Below are positions 20,010-30,495 of a stretch of DNA of 64,000 bases, piece after piece. Each line of letters begins with the position of its first letter. The stretch's first letter is position 1. The notes under the pieces were generated by a model, which was given only the letters and a program-made list of their open reading frames with translations, did not search any database and was not told where the DNA came from. The DNA comes from Prorocentrum cordatum (lineage: Eukaryota > Sar > Dinophyceae > Prorocentrales > Prorocentraceae): NCBI GenBank assembly GCA_963575745.1, contig CAUYUJ010017985.1, positions 142,112-206,111 on the forward strand. Direction: 5' to 3'. The translations under genes and the position numbers were made by a program.

Positions 20010-20425
20010 TTTTCCCGGCCATCCTGTGGTGCCGAGTCCTCGTCTTCAAGAGACGGCGCCCCGCGCTGCTCCTCCTCGCTCCTCTTCCCCCCGCCCCCGC
20101 TCCCTCCTCCCAGCCCTGCCTCTGGCCTCCGCATGCGCAGCTCGGCACGCCTCTCACCCGTTTCGTGGCCCAGCTCCACCGAAGGCCCCGGCGGCAGCGC
20201 CCGCACAGCGGGGCCGCAGCAAGCTCGGCACACTCCCCGCACGCTTCGTGGCCCCATAGGGAGTTCCACCGAAGGCCCCAGTGGCAGCGCCCGCATGGCG
20301 CCGCCAAGCAAATTTTGCAGACCCCTCACACGTTTCGTGGCTCCACGGGGAGTTCCACCGGAATCGATGCCCCAAACCGCGGTGCCGACACCTACATATG
20401 GTTGGGCCCTTCGCCAGGATAAGTT
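20010..20425 (+). repeat. Composite dispersed repeat R2, copy 1
   Basis: Order: GTCCTCGTCTTCAAGAGACG, a pyrimidine-rich block, then about three tandem units containing TTTCGTGG and GAGTTCCACCGAAGGCCCCA, then an end module CATATGGTTGGGCCCTTCGC. The same order is seen at 25,890-26,500, and in reverse at 27,380-27,690, 28,715-30,245 and 32,750-32,985. No protein was recognised. Confidence 0.75.
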
Positions 20426-20574
20426 GTTTCCTCAGCATTTCGACCTCTGGAGGTCGTTTGCTTCGGCGCTCGGAACCGTCAAACACTGTCCATGTGGAGT
20501 AAGAAATCCTTGGATCCAGAGGTCTGGCGACAAGTGTCGTGACCAAACCGTGACGTCGGATGTTCTGGGGTGGG

Positions 20575-20930
20575 GGGGGAGGATGAGAAGGAGGAGGACT
20601 AGGAGGGGGAGGAAGAGGAGGAGGAGGAGAAGCAGGAGGAGGAGGAGGTGGAGGAGGAGGAGGAGAAATAGGTGGAGGAGGAGGAGGAGGAGCGGGATGA
20701 GGAGGAGAAGGAGGGAGGATGAGGTGGGAGGAGGAGCGGAAGGAGGAGGAGAAGGAGGTGGAGATGGAGGAAACAAGGAGGGAGGAGAAGGGGTGGGGAA
20801 GGGGAGGAGGAGGAGGAGGAGGAGCAGGAGGAGGAGGACGAGGAGGAGGAGGAGGAGGATGAGAAGAAGAAGGTGCATGAGGAGGAGGAGGAGAAGAAGG
20901 TGGAGGAGGAGGAGGGTGACGTGTGTGGCA
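20575..20930 (+). repeat. GGA purine tract
   Basis: About 350 bp of imperfect (GGA)n with GGAGAAG and GGATGA variants. Produces artefactual Glu, Arg and Gly frames. Confidence 0.95.
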
Positions 20931-21719
20931 ATGTGTTGCTGAGGACTCAGGATGCCTCTGCTGGGATCTCTCCGAGGACTTCTGGGGACCCCCAGAGATC
21001 CCGGGATACCTCTAGAGGCTTCCAGGGACCTCTATTGATGCACATCCCATGCGACGCGAGTAAGTCATGTTTGCTTGATGGTGACCTATCTTTACATGTG
21101 CTTTCGATGCCCGCCTTTACATAATTCGTTATGTATAATGTATATATATACATATATATATATATTGGAGACTCCCGATGCTGTTCCCAACTATCCTGTG
21201 ATTACGGGTCCTTGTTGCATTCGCCCCAGGTCCATTTCGGCACGCGTAAGGATATCCACCAAAGGCCCCAGTGGCAGGGCCGGGGCTCTAGGGTTATGAT
21301 GAAAGAAGTTTCTTTAGCCTTGATCACCATCAAGAATTTCGAGCGCCACGCAAGTACCGAAGCTGGAGGGTTTTCACGTGTCGAGCCCTGGGTGGCGATA
21401 CCCGTTGATCGAAATCATTTCTGGGATGCGGTCTTTCAGCACGATGGGAACAACGTAACTCTAGTGTTTCTGGGGTAGGAGGGGAATGAAGAGGAGGTCC
21501 ATGCTGACGAGAAGGAGGAGGGATCAGGAGGAGACAAGGAAGGAAGAGGAGGAGGAGGAGGAGGAGGAGGAGGAGGAGGAGCAGGAGGAGGAGGAGTTGA
21601 GGAGTTGATGAGCCGAGGAGGAGGAGGAGGAGTTGAGGAGTAGCCGGAAGTGGAAGGAGGAAGAGGAGGGAGATGGGGAGGTGGAGGAGCCTGGAAGGTT
21701 GGCGAGGATGACTGTACCA

Positions 21720-21822
21720 CTGACGGTGGTGATGGTGATGATGGTGGTGGTTGTGCTGATATGACTACGATGATGCGACGGCGGCAACGGTTTTGATGAG
21801 GACGCTGGCGAGGATGATGTTA

Positions 21823-21858
<36 letters not shown>

Positions 21859-23200
21859 CTGATGCTGATGCTGACGATGATGGTGGTGGTGGTGGTGATG
21901 ATGCTGATGATGATGACGACGACGATGATGATGATGCTGATGAGGGATATGATAATGATGCTGGTGAGAAATATGACGACGCTGCTGCTGATGATGATGC
22001 CGCTGATGATGCTGCTGCCGCTGATGCTGATGATGATGCTGATGATGATGATGCTGATGATGAGACTGATGCTGCCACCGACGACGATGGTGATGATGCA
22101 GCTGGTGATGATGACGATGTCGCGACGACGACTATGATGATGACGATGCTGCTGGTGATGACGAAGATGACGGTGCTGCTGATGATGGGGAGGAGACTGC
22201 GGACACTGAGGAGACCGCGTATGATGATGATGATGCTGTTGCTGATGATGATGCTAATGATGATAATCACGACGTTGACGAGTATGATGATGATGATAAT
22301 GATGCTGATGATGGTGATACGGATGACGACGATGCTGATGATTATGATGATGCTGCCGATGCCGATAATGATGATAATGATGATGATGCTGATGCTGATG
22401 ATGACGATGACGATGCTGACGATGAGTAGGATGATGATGACGACGATGATGATGCCTGTGATCATGATGAACGTGATGCTGATGCTACGGATGATGATGA
22501 GGAGGAGGAGGATGAAGATGCTAATGATGCTGATGATGCTGATGCGGCTGATGATGATTGTGGTGATGGTGATGATGGTGCTGTTGATGAGCCTACGATG
22601 ATGATGCTGCTGATGCTGATGACGATGATGAAACCGACACTGGTTAGGATGATGCTGCTGCTGCTGTTGATGATGCGCATGACTAGGATGATGCTGGTGA
22701 TACTTATGGACATACTTTCACTGATGCTGACGACGGCGACCATGGTGATTATGATGGTGATGCTGCTGATGCTGCTGCTGATGACGATGATGATGCTGAT
22801 GAGGCTGATGATAATGATGATGCTGCTGATGATGATGATGCTAATGATGATGATGATGTTGATTACGCTGATGATGATGTTGGTGATGATGCGGACGCCA
22901 ATCCTGATGCTGCTGCAGGTGACGATGATGACGATGCTCACGACGACGATGATGATCATGATGCCGATGATGATGAGGATGACGAGGGCGATGAGGATGT
23001 TCGTGCTCAGGATGTGATGAAGATGCTAATGATGATGATTATGTTGTGTTTCGCTGCTGCTGATGATCATGATGATGACGATAGTGGTGGTGGTGATGAT
23101 GATGCTGATGATGATGCTTCTGGTGCTGCTGATGATGATGAGGATGATGACGGTGATGGTGATGGTGATTATGATAATGTTGATGGTGTTGGTGATGGTG
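21720..23200 (+). repeat. GAT trinucleotide array 2
   Basis: About 1.5 kb of imperfect (GAT)n/(GCT)n on the + strand, passing directly into a GGA tract at about 23,200-23,290. Same strand orientation as all other GAT arrays in the window. Artefactual Met or Asp and Ile, Ser or His frames. Confidence 0.95.
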
Positions 23201-23417
23201 AGGAGAGGAGGAGGAGGAGGAGGAGGAGGAGGAGGAGGAGGAGGAGGAGGAGGAGGAGGAGGAGGAGGAGGAGGAGGAGGAGGAGGAGAAAGGAGAGCCA
23301 GGGTTGTTTGGGTGGGAGGAGGTGGAGACAGAAGAGGAGGGGGAGTACATATGGTGAGGGGTGAGTATTCCTGAAGACGTCCAGAAGGGCCCCCTCCCTC
23401 TCCCCAAGAGCTCCCAG

Positions 23418-23489
23418 GGCTCGGGCGAAGTCAGCGAGAAGATCTTCATTGCCAGCATGCCCAAGGACGTCACCAAGGAGTCGGTGCAG
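23418..23489 (+). CDS. Multi-RRM protein, exon d (RRM2 strand 1 and start of helix 1)
   Basis: 72 nt. It encodes GSGEVSEKIFIASMPKDVTK then ESVQ. KIFIASMP is the RNP2 strand and DVTKESVQ begins helix 1 of a second RRM. The acceptor is GAGCTCCCAG after a C/T-rich tract. The end is TCGGTGCAG before GCTCGC, a GC donor in phase 0. CAGGC is repeated at the acceptor of exon e. Joined, the helix continues ESVQ-AHFSKFG. Confidence 0.85.
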
Positions 23490-23904
23490 GCTCGCGTGCT
23501 CCCCCCGCGCTCCCGTCCCTCGCCGCCGCTGCTCTTGTCGTCGTCGTCGTCGTCGTAGTCCTTCTTCTCGTGGTCCTTCTCCTTCTCTCCGTCCTCCTCT
23601 GTCTTCCTCCGTCCTGCTCCTGCTCCTCCCCATGCTCCTCCTGTAGCTCCGTGTGCATTTTGGCAACCGGGCCCATCCTCGGTGCTCTGACGGTGTCCCG
23701 ATGGTGTCCCGATGGTTCTGCGAGTGGGCAAAAGACTGCGCGGACGAACAGATGCCACCTCGAAGCTGGAGAACCCTCGTCGTAGGTGAGGGGGTGACAT
23801 CGCCTGCCCGCCCGCCCCGCCGGCCCTGGCCTCCCGCCTGGGCGTTCGTCGCTGTCTGCCTGCTTCTCCCCTCCCCCCTTCTTCCGGGCTGCACAGCCTG
23901 GCCG

Positions 23905-24140
23905 GGATCAGAGGGTCAAGCAGTGGCGAAGCATCTTGGAGAGCCTATAGGCCTACCAAACAACGTTCTAAGATTTTTGTGGTTTCCACGCAATGTTCTT
24001 AGAACATTTCTGGCTGGGACTGTCTTGTTTCAACACATCGGGTCTATGTTCTAAGACAATGGCTTGTCTTCTTAAAAACATGTTGGGTTCTGAGAACATG
24101 TCGTGGTAGGCCTGTAGGGATGCTCGGACGGTCGGTCCCT
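23905..24140 (+). repeat. Dispersed repeat R3, copy 2 (empty site)
   Basis: Homologous to 660-1,110 but without the F1 element. It reads GGGTCAAGCAGTGGCGAAGC where copy 1 has the 195 bp insertion and a duplicated CAGTG. It then shares the TTCTAAGAACA-like motifs, GTGGTAGGCCTGTAGGGATG and GGACGGTCGGTCCCTGCTCA. Confidence 0.75.
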
Positions 24141-24329
24141 GCTCAAGAGTGGTGGCATGCATTGAACAGGCCAAGCCGCTCAAACAGAGCGCCTCCCACC
24201 AGGATGTCGGTCTCGGTTTCGTGTTCGTGCTGTGCGTGCCCGCGAGGCGAAGCTGCGTGGGCGGGCCGGACCAAAAGACTCCCCCCCCGGATTGGCCGGC
24301 GGTTGCGGGGGGCGTCCCGTCGTGGTGTC

Positions 24330-25055
24330 CCCGATGGTGTCCCGTGCTGTCCCGCGGAGTCCCGAGGTGTGGCCCGGTGTCCCGATTGTGTTCCGATGGT
24401 GTCTTGGCGATGTCCCGTCGGTGTCCCGTCGGTGTCCTGTCGGTGGCCCGTCGGTATCCCGTCGGTGTCCCGTCGGTGTCCTGTAGTGAGATCGATCGTT
24501 AGAAGATCGATAGCGAGATCGATAGTGAGACCGATAATTTGTGAGATGGGTAGTCAGGACGAGACTGAAATTGATAGTGACTTCAATGGAATGATATCGA
24601 TCGTCGGTGTCCCGTCGGTGTCCCGTAGTGAGATCGATAGTGAGACCGATAGTGAAATTGATAGTCAGAGGGATCGTGATATTGACAGTGATCTCGTTAC
24701 TGAGATCGATAGTTAAATCGATAGTGAGACTGATTGTGAGATCGATCGCGAGCTCGGTAGTGAGATTGACGGTGAGAGGGATCGTGGTATCGATAGTGAG
24801 ATCGATACTGAGGACGATAGTGAGATCAAAAGATAGATCGATACTGCGACCGATGGTGTGAGATCGATAGTCGTTGTCCCATTGGTCTCCCGTCGGTGTC
24901 CCGCAGTGCGATCGATAGTGATAGCGATATTAAGATCGATAGTGAAATCGTTCGTAACATTGATAGTGAGATCGATCGTGAGACTGTTAGTGAGGCTGAT
25001 CGTGAGATCGATTTTGATATCGAAGTTGAGATCGATAGTGAGATCGATTGAGTGA
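24330..25055 (+). repeat. GGTGTCCCGTC and GATCGATAGTGA degenerate arrays
   Basis: First a run of GTGTCCCGTCG-type 10-12 bp units (about 24,330-24,480), then an array of GAGATCGATAGT 12-mers, interrupted twice by short GTGTCCCGTC blocks (about 24,605 and 24,880). The two unit types are interleaved, which suggests amplification of a mixed block. Val, Arg, Ile and Ser-rich frames are artefacts. Confidence 0.85.
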
Positions 25056-25138
25056 GACGTTGTCACATCCTTCCCCGCCGGATCTTTTCTATCCCCCGAG
25101 GGGTGGTCCTATATAGGTGTATGCATAACATATAGTCG

Positions 25139-25149
25139 TGTGTTGTTGC

Positions 25150-25215
<66 letters not shown>

Positions 25216-25320
25216 GGTTGTGTTTGTTCTTATTGTTGTTGTTGTTGTTGCAGTTGTTGTCGTCGTCGTTGTCGTTGTTGGTGTTGTTGTTGCTGCTGCT
25301 GCTGTTGTTGTTTTTGTTCT
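25139..25320 (+). repeat. TTG/TGC trinucleotide array
   Basis: (TTG)n with GCTG variants, followed by (TC)n at about 25,320-25,340. This is the only GTT-type array in the window. It gives poly-Cys or poly-Leu artefactual frames. Confidence 0.95.
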
Positions 25321-25539
25321 CTCTCTCTCTCTCTTTCTCCCCACCCAGCAGGCTGGTGTTGTTAGATGTTAAGGAACACGCTCCCGAACCCGCCTCGCGC
25401 ACCGTGCGTGCTCTGGCCGCCAGGCCCCATGCGTGTGCCGGTGCTCCCCGTGGGGCGTTTCGCCTCGTAGAGCTTCGACGCGCCACGGCGGCATGCCGAG
25501 GCTGCCGGGGCCAAAGGTGTGCCCTGGCTCCCCTGGGGG

Positions 25540-25680
25540 TCGCCTTCTCCTCCTCCTCCTGCTCCTGCTCCTGCTCCTTCCCCTCCTCCTCCTCCTGCTG
25601 CTCCTCCTCCTCCTCCTCCTCCTCCTCCTCCTCCTCCTCCTCCTCCTCCCCTCCTCCTCCTCCTCCTCCTCCTCCTCCTC
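25540..25680 (+). repeat. TCC trinucleotide array
   Basis: About 140 bp of (TCC)n with GCTCC variants, directly left of an F5 element. Confidence 0.9.
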
Positions 25681-25685
25681 ACCTT

Positions 25686-25843
25686 TCGCCAGAGTGACCT
25701 TTGCTGCAGGCCCAATGGGGCCCCCCGATCGCTGACTGCGATGCGGTAGCAGCGGCTTGCGCGCCTGGTGGCGTCCCCAGAGGCCCTCCCTTGGCCGCGC
25801 ACGATGCGTCACTCTTGCCTAGACTCACTCTTGCGTACAGCCG
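25686..25843. mobile_element. MITE, family F5, decayed copy
   Basis: The right end CACTCTTGCGTACAGCCGG and internal GGCTTGCGCGCC, GTCACTCTTGCCTAG match the 36,776 copy. The left end begins only at GAGTGACC, where a TCC array abuts, so the outer left terminus is missing. Confidence 0.6.
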
Positions 25844-25889
25844 GTCTCGGGTGGGTGTGGCTCGAAGCGTTCTTTCTGCTTCCCAAGCG

Positions 25890-26500
25890 TTCTGTGGCGT
25901 TGGGCCCTCGCTCTGAAGAGACAGCGCCCCGCGTCACCTCACTCCCGCTCTCTCGATTCCCCTTTCCCTTTTTCCATCCTTGTCTTTGTTCGCGTGACAG
26001 GTGTGTAGAGCTCCACGGAAGCCCCCAGGGGGTGGTGTTGGACGCGGGACCCCCGACCATTCACAGTCCTCACGCGTTTCGTGGTCCCATCGTGAGGCCC
26101 TCCGAAGCCCCCAGGGGATGGTGTTGCATGCGGTCACCGCCACCCTTCCAGCACACGTCTCGCACGTTTCGAGCCCCACAGGGAGCTCTACCGAAGCTCC
26201 CAGGGGTTGGTGTTGCATGCGGTCCTCCCGTCCATGTCGGTACATCTCTCCCACGCTTCGTGGCCCGAGAGGGAGCTCCAGCGAACCCCCCATGGGGTGA
26301 TGTTGGACGAGGGACCCCGACCATTTGGCACAGCCCTCACACGCGTTTCGTAGCCACGTAGGGAGCTCCACCGAAGCCCCCGAGGGTTGGTGTTGCATGT
26401 GGCCCCCCGACCATTCGGCACACCCCTTGGAGCTCCACCGAAGACGACACTCGCAATTGCTGTACTCGCTATTGCATATGGTTAGGTCCTTCGCCAGGTC
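25890..26500 (+). repeat. Composite dispersed repeat R2, copy 2
   Basis: Module GTTGGGCCCTCGCTCTGAAG with AGACAGCGCCCCGC, then about five tandem units of about 85-90 bp containing TTTCGTGGCCC, GGAGCTCCACCGAAGCCCCC and GGTGTTGCATG, then the end module GCATATGGTTAGGTCCTTCG. Most complete + strand copy. No coding domain. Confidence 0.8.
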
Positions 26501-26789
26501 AAATTCACGCTTTGCGTACCCCCACCAGCCCGTTCAGAAACCTTACCCGCTCTGTTTTACTACATGTGTCTCTCTTGTTGGCGGCACGCACAAAGGGGGG
26601 CAGGGCGAGGGGGAGGGCTTCTTAGAAGCGCCCCTGCTTCTCAGAAGGCGCGGGCCTTGTCTATGGACTATGGATGTAAGGCCCGCGCCTTCTAAGGAGG
26701 ATGGGGAGGAGGAGGAGGAGGAGGAGGAGGAGGAGGATGAGGAGGAGGAGGAGGAGGAGGAGGAGGAGGAGCAGGAGGGGAGGAGGAGG

Positions 26790-27330
26790 CAAATCGCCTC
26801 TTGGGGTCCTTGTGGGATGTTCTTGGGGCGCTCTTGGGGCGGTCTTAGGGTCGTCTTGGGGCCCTCTTGGGGCCTTGTTGGGGCCCTAGTGGGAGCCCCG
26901 GAGGGCCTCATGAGGCCATGCTGGAGGTTATAGATGAAATGAGGGGGGCCCCCGATTTGCCTCCCCTCCTGGAGCCATCAAATCGTCTCTTTGTATGTAC
27001 TTGGGGCTCTCTTGAGCCGATCATGGGCGTTTTGGGGGCCGTCTTGGGTGCCTCCTTGTCCCCTCTAGGGGCTCTCTTGGGCCACCCTGGGGCAATCTTG
27101 AGGCCTCCAAAGCGTATCGGAAGCGAGCAGATGAGAAGGCAACCATCAGGTGTTTGAAAGGTTTATGCCTCTTGCAGGGGTCCTGCGGGGCCTCCGAGAG
27201 CATTTGGAATCGACTGTTGGCTCTCGCTGGGCCTCTTTGGGGTATGTCGGAAGCTATCTCGAGCCATATTCGGCTGTCTTGAGCCGCCTTGGAGGCCATC
27301 TCGGAGCATCTGAGGCCCTCTTAGAGCCAT
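26790..27330 (+). repeat. Degenerate CTTGGGGCC array (R4)
   Basis: Imperfect short units around TCTTGGGGCC and GCCATCTTGG, without a fixed period. The same material is at 31,320-31,880, 32,100-32,290, 33,810-34,430 and 38,775-39,400 on +, and on the opposite strand at 50,105-51,290. It keeps frames open (Leu, Gly, Trp or Pro, Arg, Gln-rich) without being a gene. Confidence 0.8.
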
Positions 27331-27379
27331 CTTGGGCGACAAAGGACCCCTTACCACCTCGCGGACCCCCCACACAAAC

Positions 27380-27690
27380 TTAGCCTGGCGAAGAACCCAA
27401 CCACATGCAGTTGTGAGTACCACAGTTGCGGGTATCGTCTTCCGTGGAGCTCCCTATGGGCCACGAAGCGCTGTACTGGGGGGAGGGGACGCATGCGAAC
27501 TGCGCCACTGGGACCTTCGGTGGAGCTCCCGGTGGGGCCACGAAGCGCTGTACTGGGCGGGGGAGACACATGCGAACTGCGCCACTGGGACCTGCGGTGG
27601 AGCTCCCTGTGAGGCGCGACAGGCTGTACTGGGCGGGGGAGACGCATGCAAACAGCGCCACACCTTCGGTGGAGCTCCCTACATCCCCAG
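27380..27690 (-). repeat. Composite dispersed repeat R2, reverse partial copy
   Basis: Starts with the end module in reverse (CCTGGCGAAGAACCCAACCA) followed by about three tandem units of about 80 bp with GGAGCTCCC, GCGCTGTACTGGG and ACTGCGCCACTGGGACCT. Confidence 0.75.
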
Positions 27691-27852
27691 GCCGAAAGTT
27701 TTTTCCTCTCGGACTGAAAGTATGAGAACACCCATGGATCCAATTTGATCCATTTTCGGGTGTGGGATAGTTTCGTGGATCCTATTTCTGTGCTGCGCGG
27801 ATCCAATCTCCTGTGTATGAAAACACGATGGATACATTTATTTCCCGGGAAT

Positions 27853-28040
27853 ATATATATATATATAACAATAATAATATTAATAACACTAATAATAATA
27901 ACACTAATAATAATAGTAGTAATAATGATAGTAATAACAATAATAATACCAATAAGAATAATAAGACTAGTAATAATAATAGTAATAATAATAATAGTGA
28001 TTCTATTATTATTAATAATAATAAACATAAGAAGAAGAAT
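27853..28040 (+). repeat. AT-rich AAT/ATA array
   Basis: (TA)n at 27,853-27,868, then about 170 bp of AATAATAACACTAATAATAA-type sequence. It stands out in a GC-rich window. No gene. Confidence 0.9.
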
Positions 28041-28149
28041 TAGCATCCGGGACCCAGGGGAAATGGGATCCGCGGAGCACCGCAAGTGAAGCATCATGCC
28101 ATCCACGGAGCTGTGGATATGCAGACCCATGCTATGATTCTACGGGGGA

Positions 28150-28435
28150 GGGGGGTCTTCCCAGGATGAAGAGGGGACGGATGAGGGAGGAGGCACGAGG
28201 AGGTGGGAGGAGAGCAGAGGGGACGCAGGGGGGGAGAGAAGACAAATAATCAGGGAAGAAGGGGGGGAGGAAGGAAGAGGAGAAGAAGGAGAAGGAGGAT
28301 GAGGGAGGAGGGAGGAAAGAGGAGGGAGGCAGACGGACGAAGGAGGAAGGAAGAGGAGGGAGGAGGTGGGAGGAGGAGGGGGGAATTGGGAGGAGGAGGA
28401 GAGGAAGGGATGAGGGAGGGGGAGGACACACAAGC
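28150..28435 (+). repeat. Purine-rich GGA/GAAGGA tract
   Basis: About 285 bp of G/A on the + strand with GGAGGGAGGA and GAAGGA units. No coding inferred. Confidence 0.9.
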
Positions 28436-28714
28436 AAAGTGTTCAAGTCGGAAGCTCGAGCGCCACAGCGGGCCCGGCCACCTCCCTCCACTTCTCCCAT
28501 AACATGTGGTTGCTCGAGCGCCACCGCGGGCCTGGCCATTTCCCGAAAGTCCTCCCATTTGCTCGAACGCCACAGCGGGCCCGGCCAACTCCCGCATCTC
28601 CAACCATAACATAGCTACCCAACCTCGAAGAGATCGCTACATGTATCCGCTCACCCGAACGGCGCGTCGCTTCCGACATGTGGGGCTCAAGAGGAAAATC
28701 TTTCGGCCGGCGGA

Positions 28715-29575
28715 AGTATGTGGCACGAAACGCTGTACTGGGTGGGGGAGACGCATGCAAACTGCGCCACTGGGACCTTCGGTGGAGCTCCCTATGGGGC
28801 CGCGAAGCGCTGTACTGGGGGGAGGAGACGCCTGCGAACTGCGCCACTGGGACCTTCGGTGGAGCCCCCTATGGGGCCACGAAGCGCTGTACTGGGTGGG
28901 GGAGACTCATGCGAACTGCGCCACTGGGACCTTCGGTGGAGCTCCCGGTGGGGCCGCGAAATGCTGTATTGGGCGGGGGGGGACGCATATAAATTGCGCC
29001 ACTGGGACCTTCGGTGGAGCTCCTTCTGGGGCCACGAAGCGCTGTACTGGATGGGGGGAGACGCTTGCGAACTGCGCCGATGGGACCTTCGGTGGGGCTC
29101 CCTATGGGGCCGCGAAGCGCTGCACTGGGACCTGCGGTGGAGCTCCCTATGGGGCCGCGAAGCGCTGTACTGGGGGGGGGGGAAACTCATGCGAACTGCG
29201 CCACTGGGACCTTCGGGGAGCTCCCAGTGGGGCCGCGAAGTGCTGTACTGGGCGGGGGGGGGGGGGGCGCATACGAAGTGCGCCATTGGGACCTTCGGTG
29301 GAGCTCCCTCTGGGGCCAAGAAGCGCTGTACTGGACGGGGGAGACGCATGCGAACTGCTCTACTGGGACCTTCGGTGGAGCTCCCTATGCGGCCGCGAAG
29401 CGATGCACTGGGTGGGGGGGACGCATGCGAACTGCGCCACTGGGACCTGCGGTGGAGCTCCCTCTGTGGCCACGAAGCGCTGTACTGGGCGGGGGAGACG
29501 CATGCGAACTGCGCCATTGGGACCTGCGGTGGAGTTCCCTCTGGGGCCACGAATCGTTGTACTGGAGTGATGGAG
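28715..29575 (-). repeat. R2 tandem array of about 78 bp units
   Basis: About eleven units, each with CGAAGCGCTGTACTGGG, GACGCATGCGAACTGCGCC and ACTGGGACCTTCGGTGGAGC. The units are similar enough that the array keeps 300-codon frames open on both strands, which are not genes. It is followed by a GAT array and then the GAAGAGACAGCGCCCCGC module in reverse at 30,185-30,240, completing a reverse R2 copy. Confidence 0.9.
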
Positions 29576-30130
29576 CTGATGGTGATGGTGATGCTGATGC
29601 TGCTGTTGCTGCTAATGATGATGACGCTGATGATGATGATGGTGATGCTAATGCTGATGCTGCTGCTGATCATGATGATGATGATGGTGCTGATGATGCT
29701 GACAATGGTGATGCTGTGATGCTGATGATGGCGATGCTGATGCTGGTGGTGATGATGATAATGATGATGAGTTGGAGAAGAGGGTGTCTATCACGATGGC
29801 GATGATGCTGCTGATGATGATGTTGATGAACATGATGATGGTGATGATGGTGATGCTGCTGATGATGATGCTGATCATGCTGATGCTGCTGGAGATGATA
29901 CGTACTGATTATGATGTTGCTGATGCTGATGATGACGATTATGATGATGATGGTGATGATGATGAATATGATAATGATGATGCTGATGATGATGATGCTG
30001 ACGATGATGATGCTGATGGTGATGATGGTGGTGAAATAGATGCGGTTGTTGATGCTGATGATGTGATGCTGTGATGATGATGCTGATGCTGATGCTGCTG
30101 CTGATGATGATAATGATGATGGTGACGATG
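29575..30130 (+). repeat. GAT trinucleotide array 3
   Basis: About 550 bp of (GAT)n/(GCT)n, inserted between the tandem units and the end module of a reverse R2 copy. Confidence 0.95.
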
Positions 30131-30462
30131 GTGATTGGAGGTGGTGCTGGGGGGAGGGAGGAGGGGGAGGACGAGGAGAGGAGGAACGCGGGGCGCTGTC
30201 TCTTCAAAACGAGGACCCAACACCACAGGATGGTTGTGGAAAAACACCAGGGACGGAAGGGGAGGGTACCCCCCCCCGAATGGGAAGAGGGCTGAAGAGG
30301 AAATGCAGATCACGTTAGACCACCTACGCCCAGAGGGCTGGTGGGAGTTGTTGCGCCCTCTCCCTCTCCGTCTCCCTCTCTCTCTCTCCCTCTCTCTCTC
30401 TCTTTCACTTTCTCTCTTTCCTCCTCTCTCTGTCTCTCCCTACCTGGTGGATGACGCCACAG

Positions 30463-30495
30463 GCCCACTTCTCGAAGTTCGGCACCGTCGTAGAG
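30463..30495 (+). CDS. Multi-RRM protein, exon e (33 nt microexon, RRM2 helix 1-strand 2)
   Basis: It encodes only AHFSKFGTVVE, the end of helix 1 and strand 2 of an RRM (compare YFEQYGPVKE of RRM1). It follows a very long pyrimidine tract and GACGCCACAG. The end is GTCGTAGAG before GCGCTC, a GC donor; AGAGG recurs at the acceptor of exon f. Both ends are phase 0. On its own the piece would be invisible; it is supported by exact frame fit on both sides (ESVQ-AHFSKFG and TVVE-VILP). Confidence 0.78.

Larger units (their letters stand above)
19800..23417 (+). other. Intron c-d of the RRM gene
   Basis: About 3.6 kb. It holds composite repeat R2 (20,010-20,425), GGA tracts (20,575-20,930 and 21,480-21,680), a GAT array (21,720-23,200) and a GGA tract (23,200-23,290). 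AT-rich (TA)n lies near 21,140-21,170. No gene was recognised. Confidence 0.6.
23490..30462 (+). other. Intron d-e of the RRM gene
   Basis: About 7.0 kb. It includes a TCG tract just after the donor, dispersed repeat R3 copy 2, GTGTCCCGTCG and GATCGATAGTGA arrays, TTG, TCC and AAT arrays, R2 copies and a GAT array. It ends in a long (TC)n tract (about 30,355-30,440) immediately before the acceptor. No other gene was recognised. Confidence 0.6.

Noticed and set aside
25138-25365. Cysteine-run protein
   Set aside because: Translation of a TTG/TGC microsatellite.
28506-29719. 333-354 codon frames on the + strand
   Set aside because: They are translations of the ~78 bp R2 tandem repeat, which happens to lack stops.
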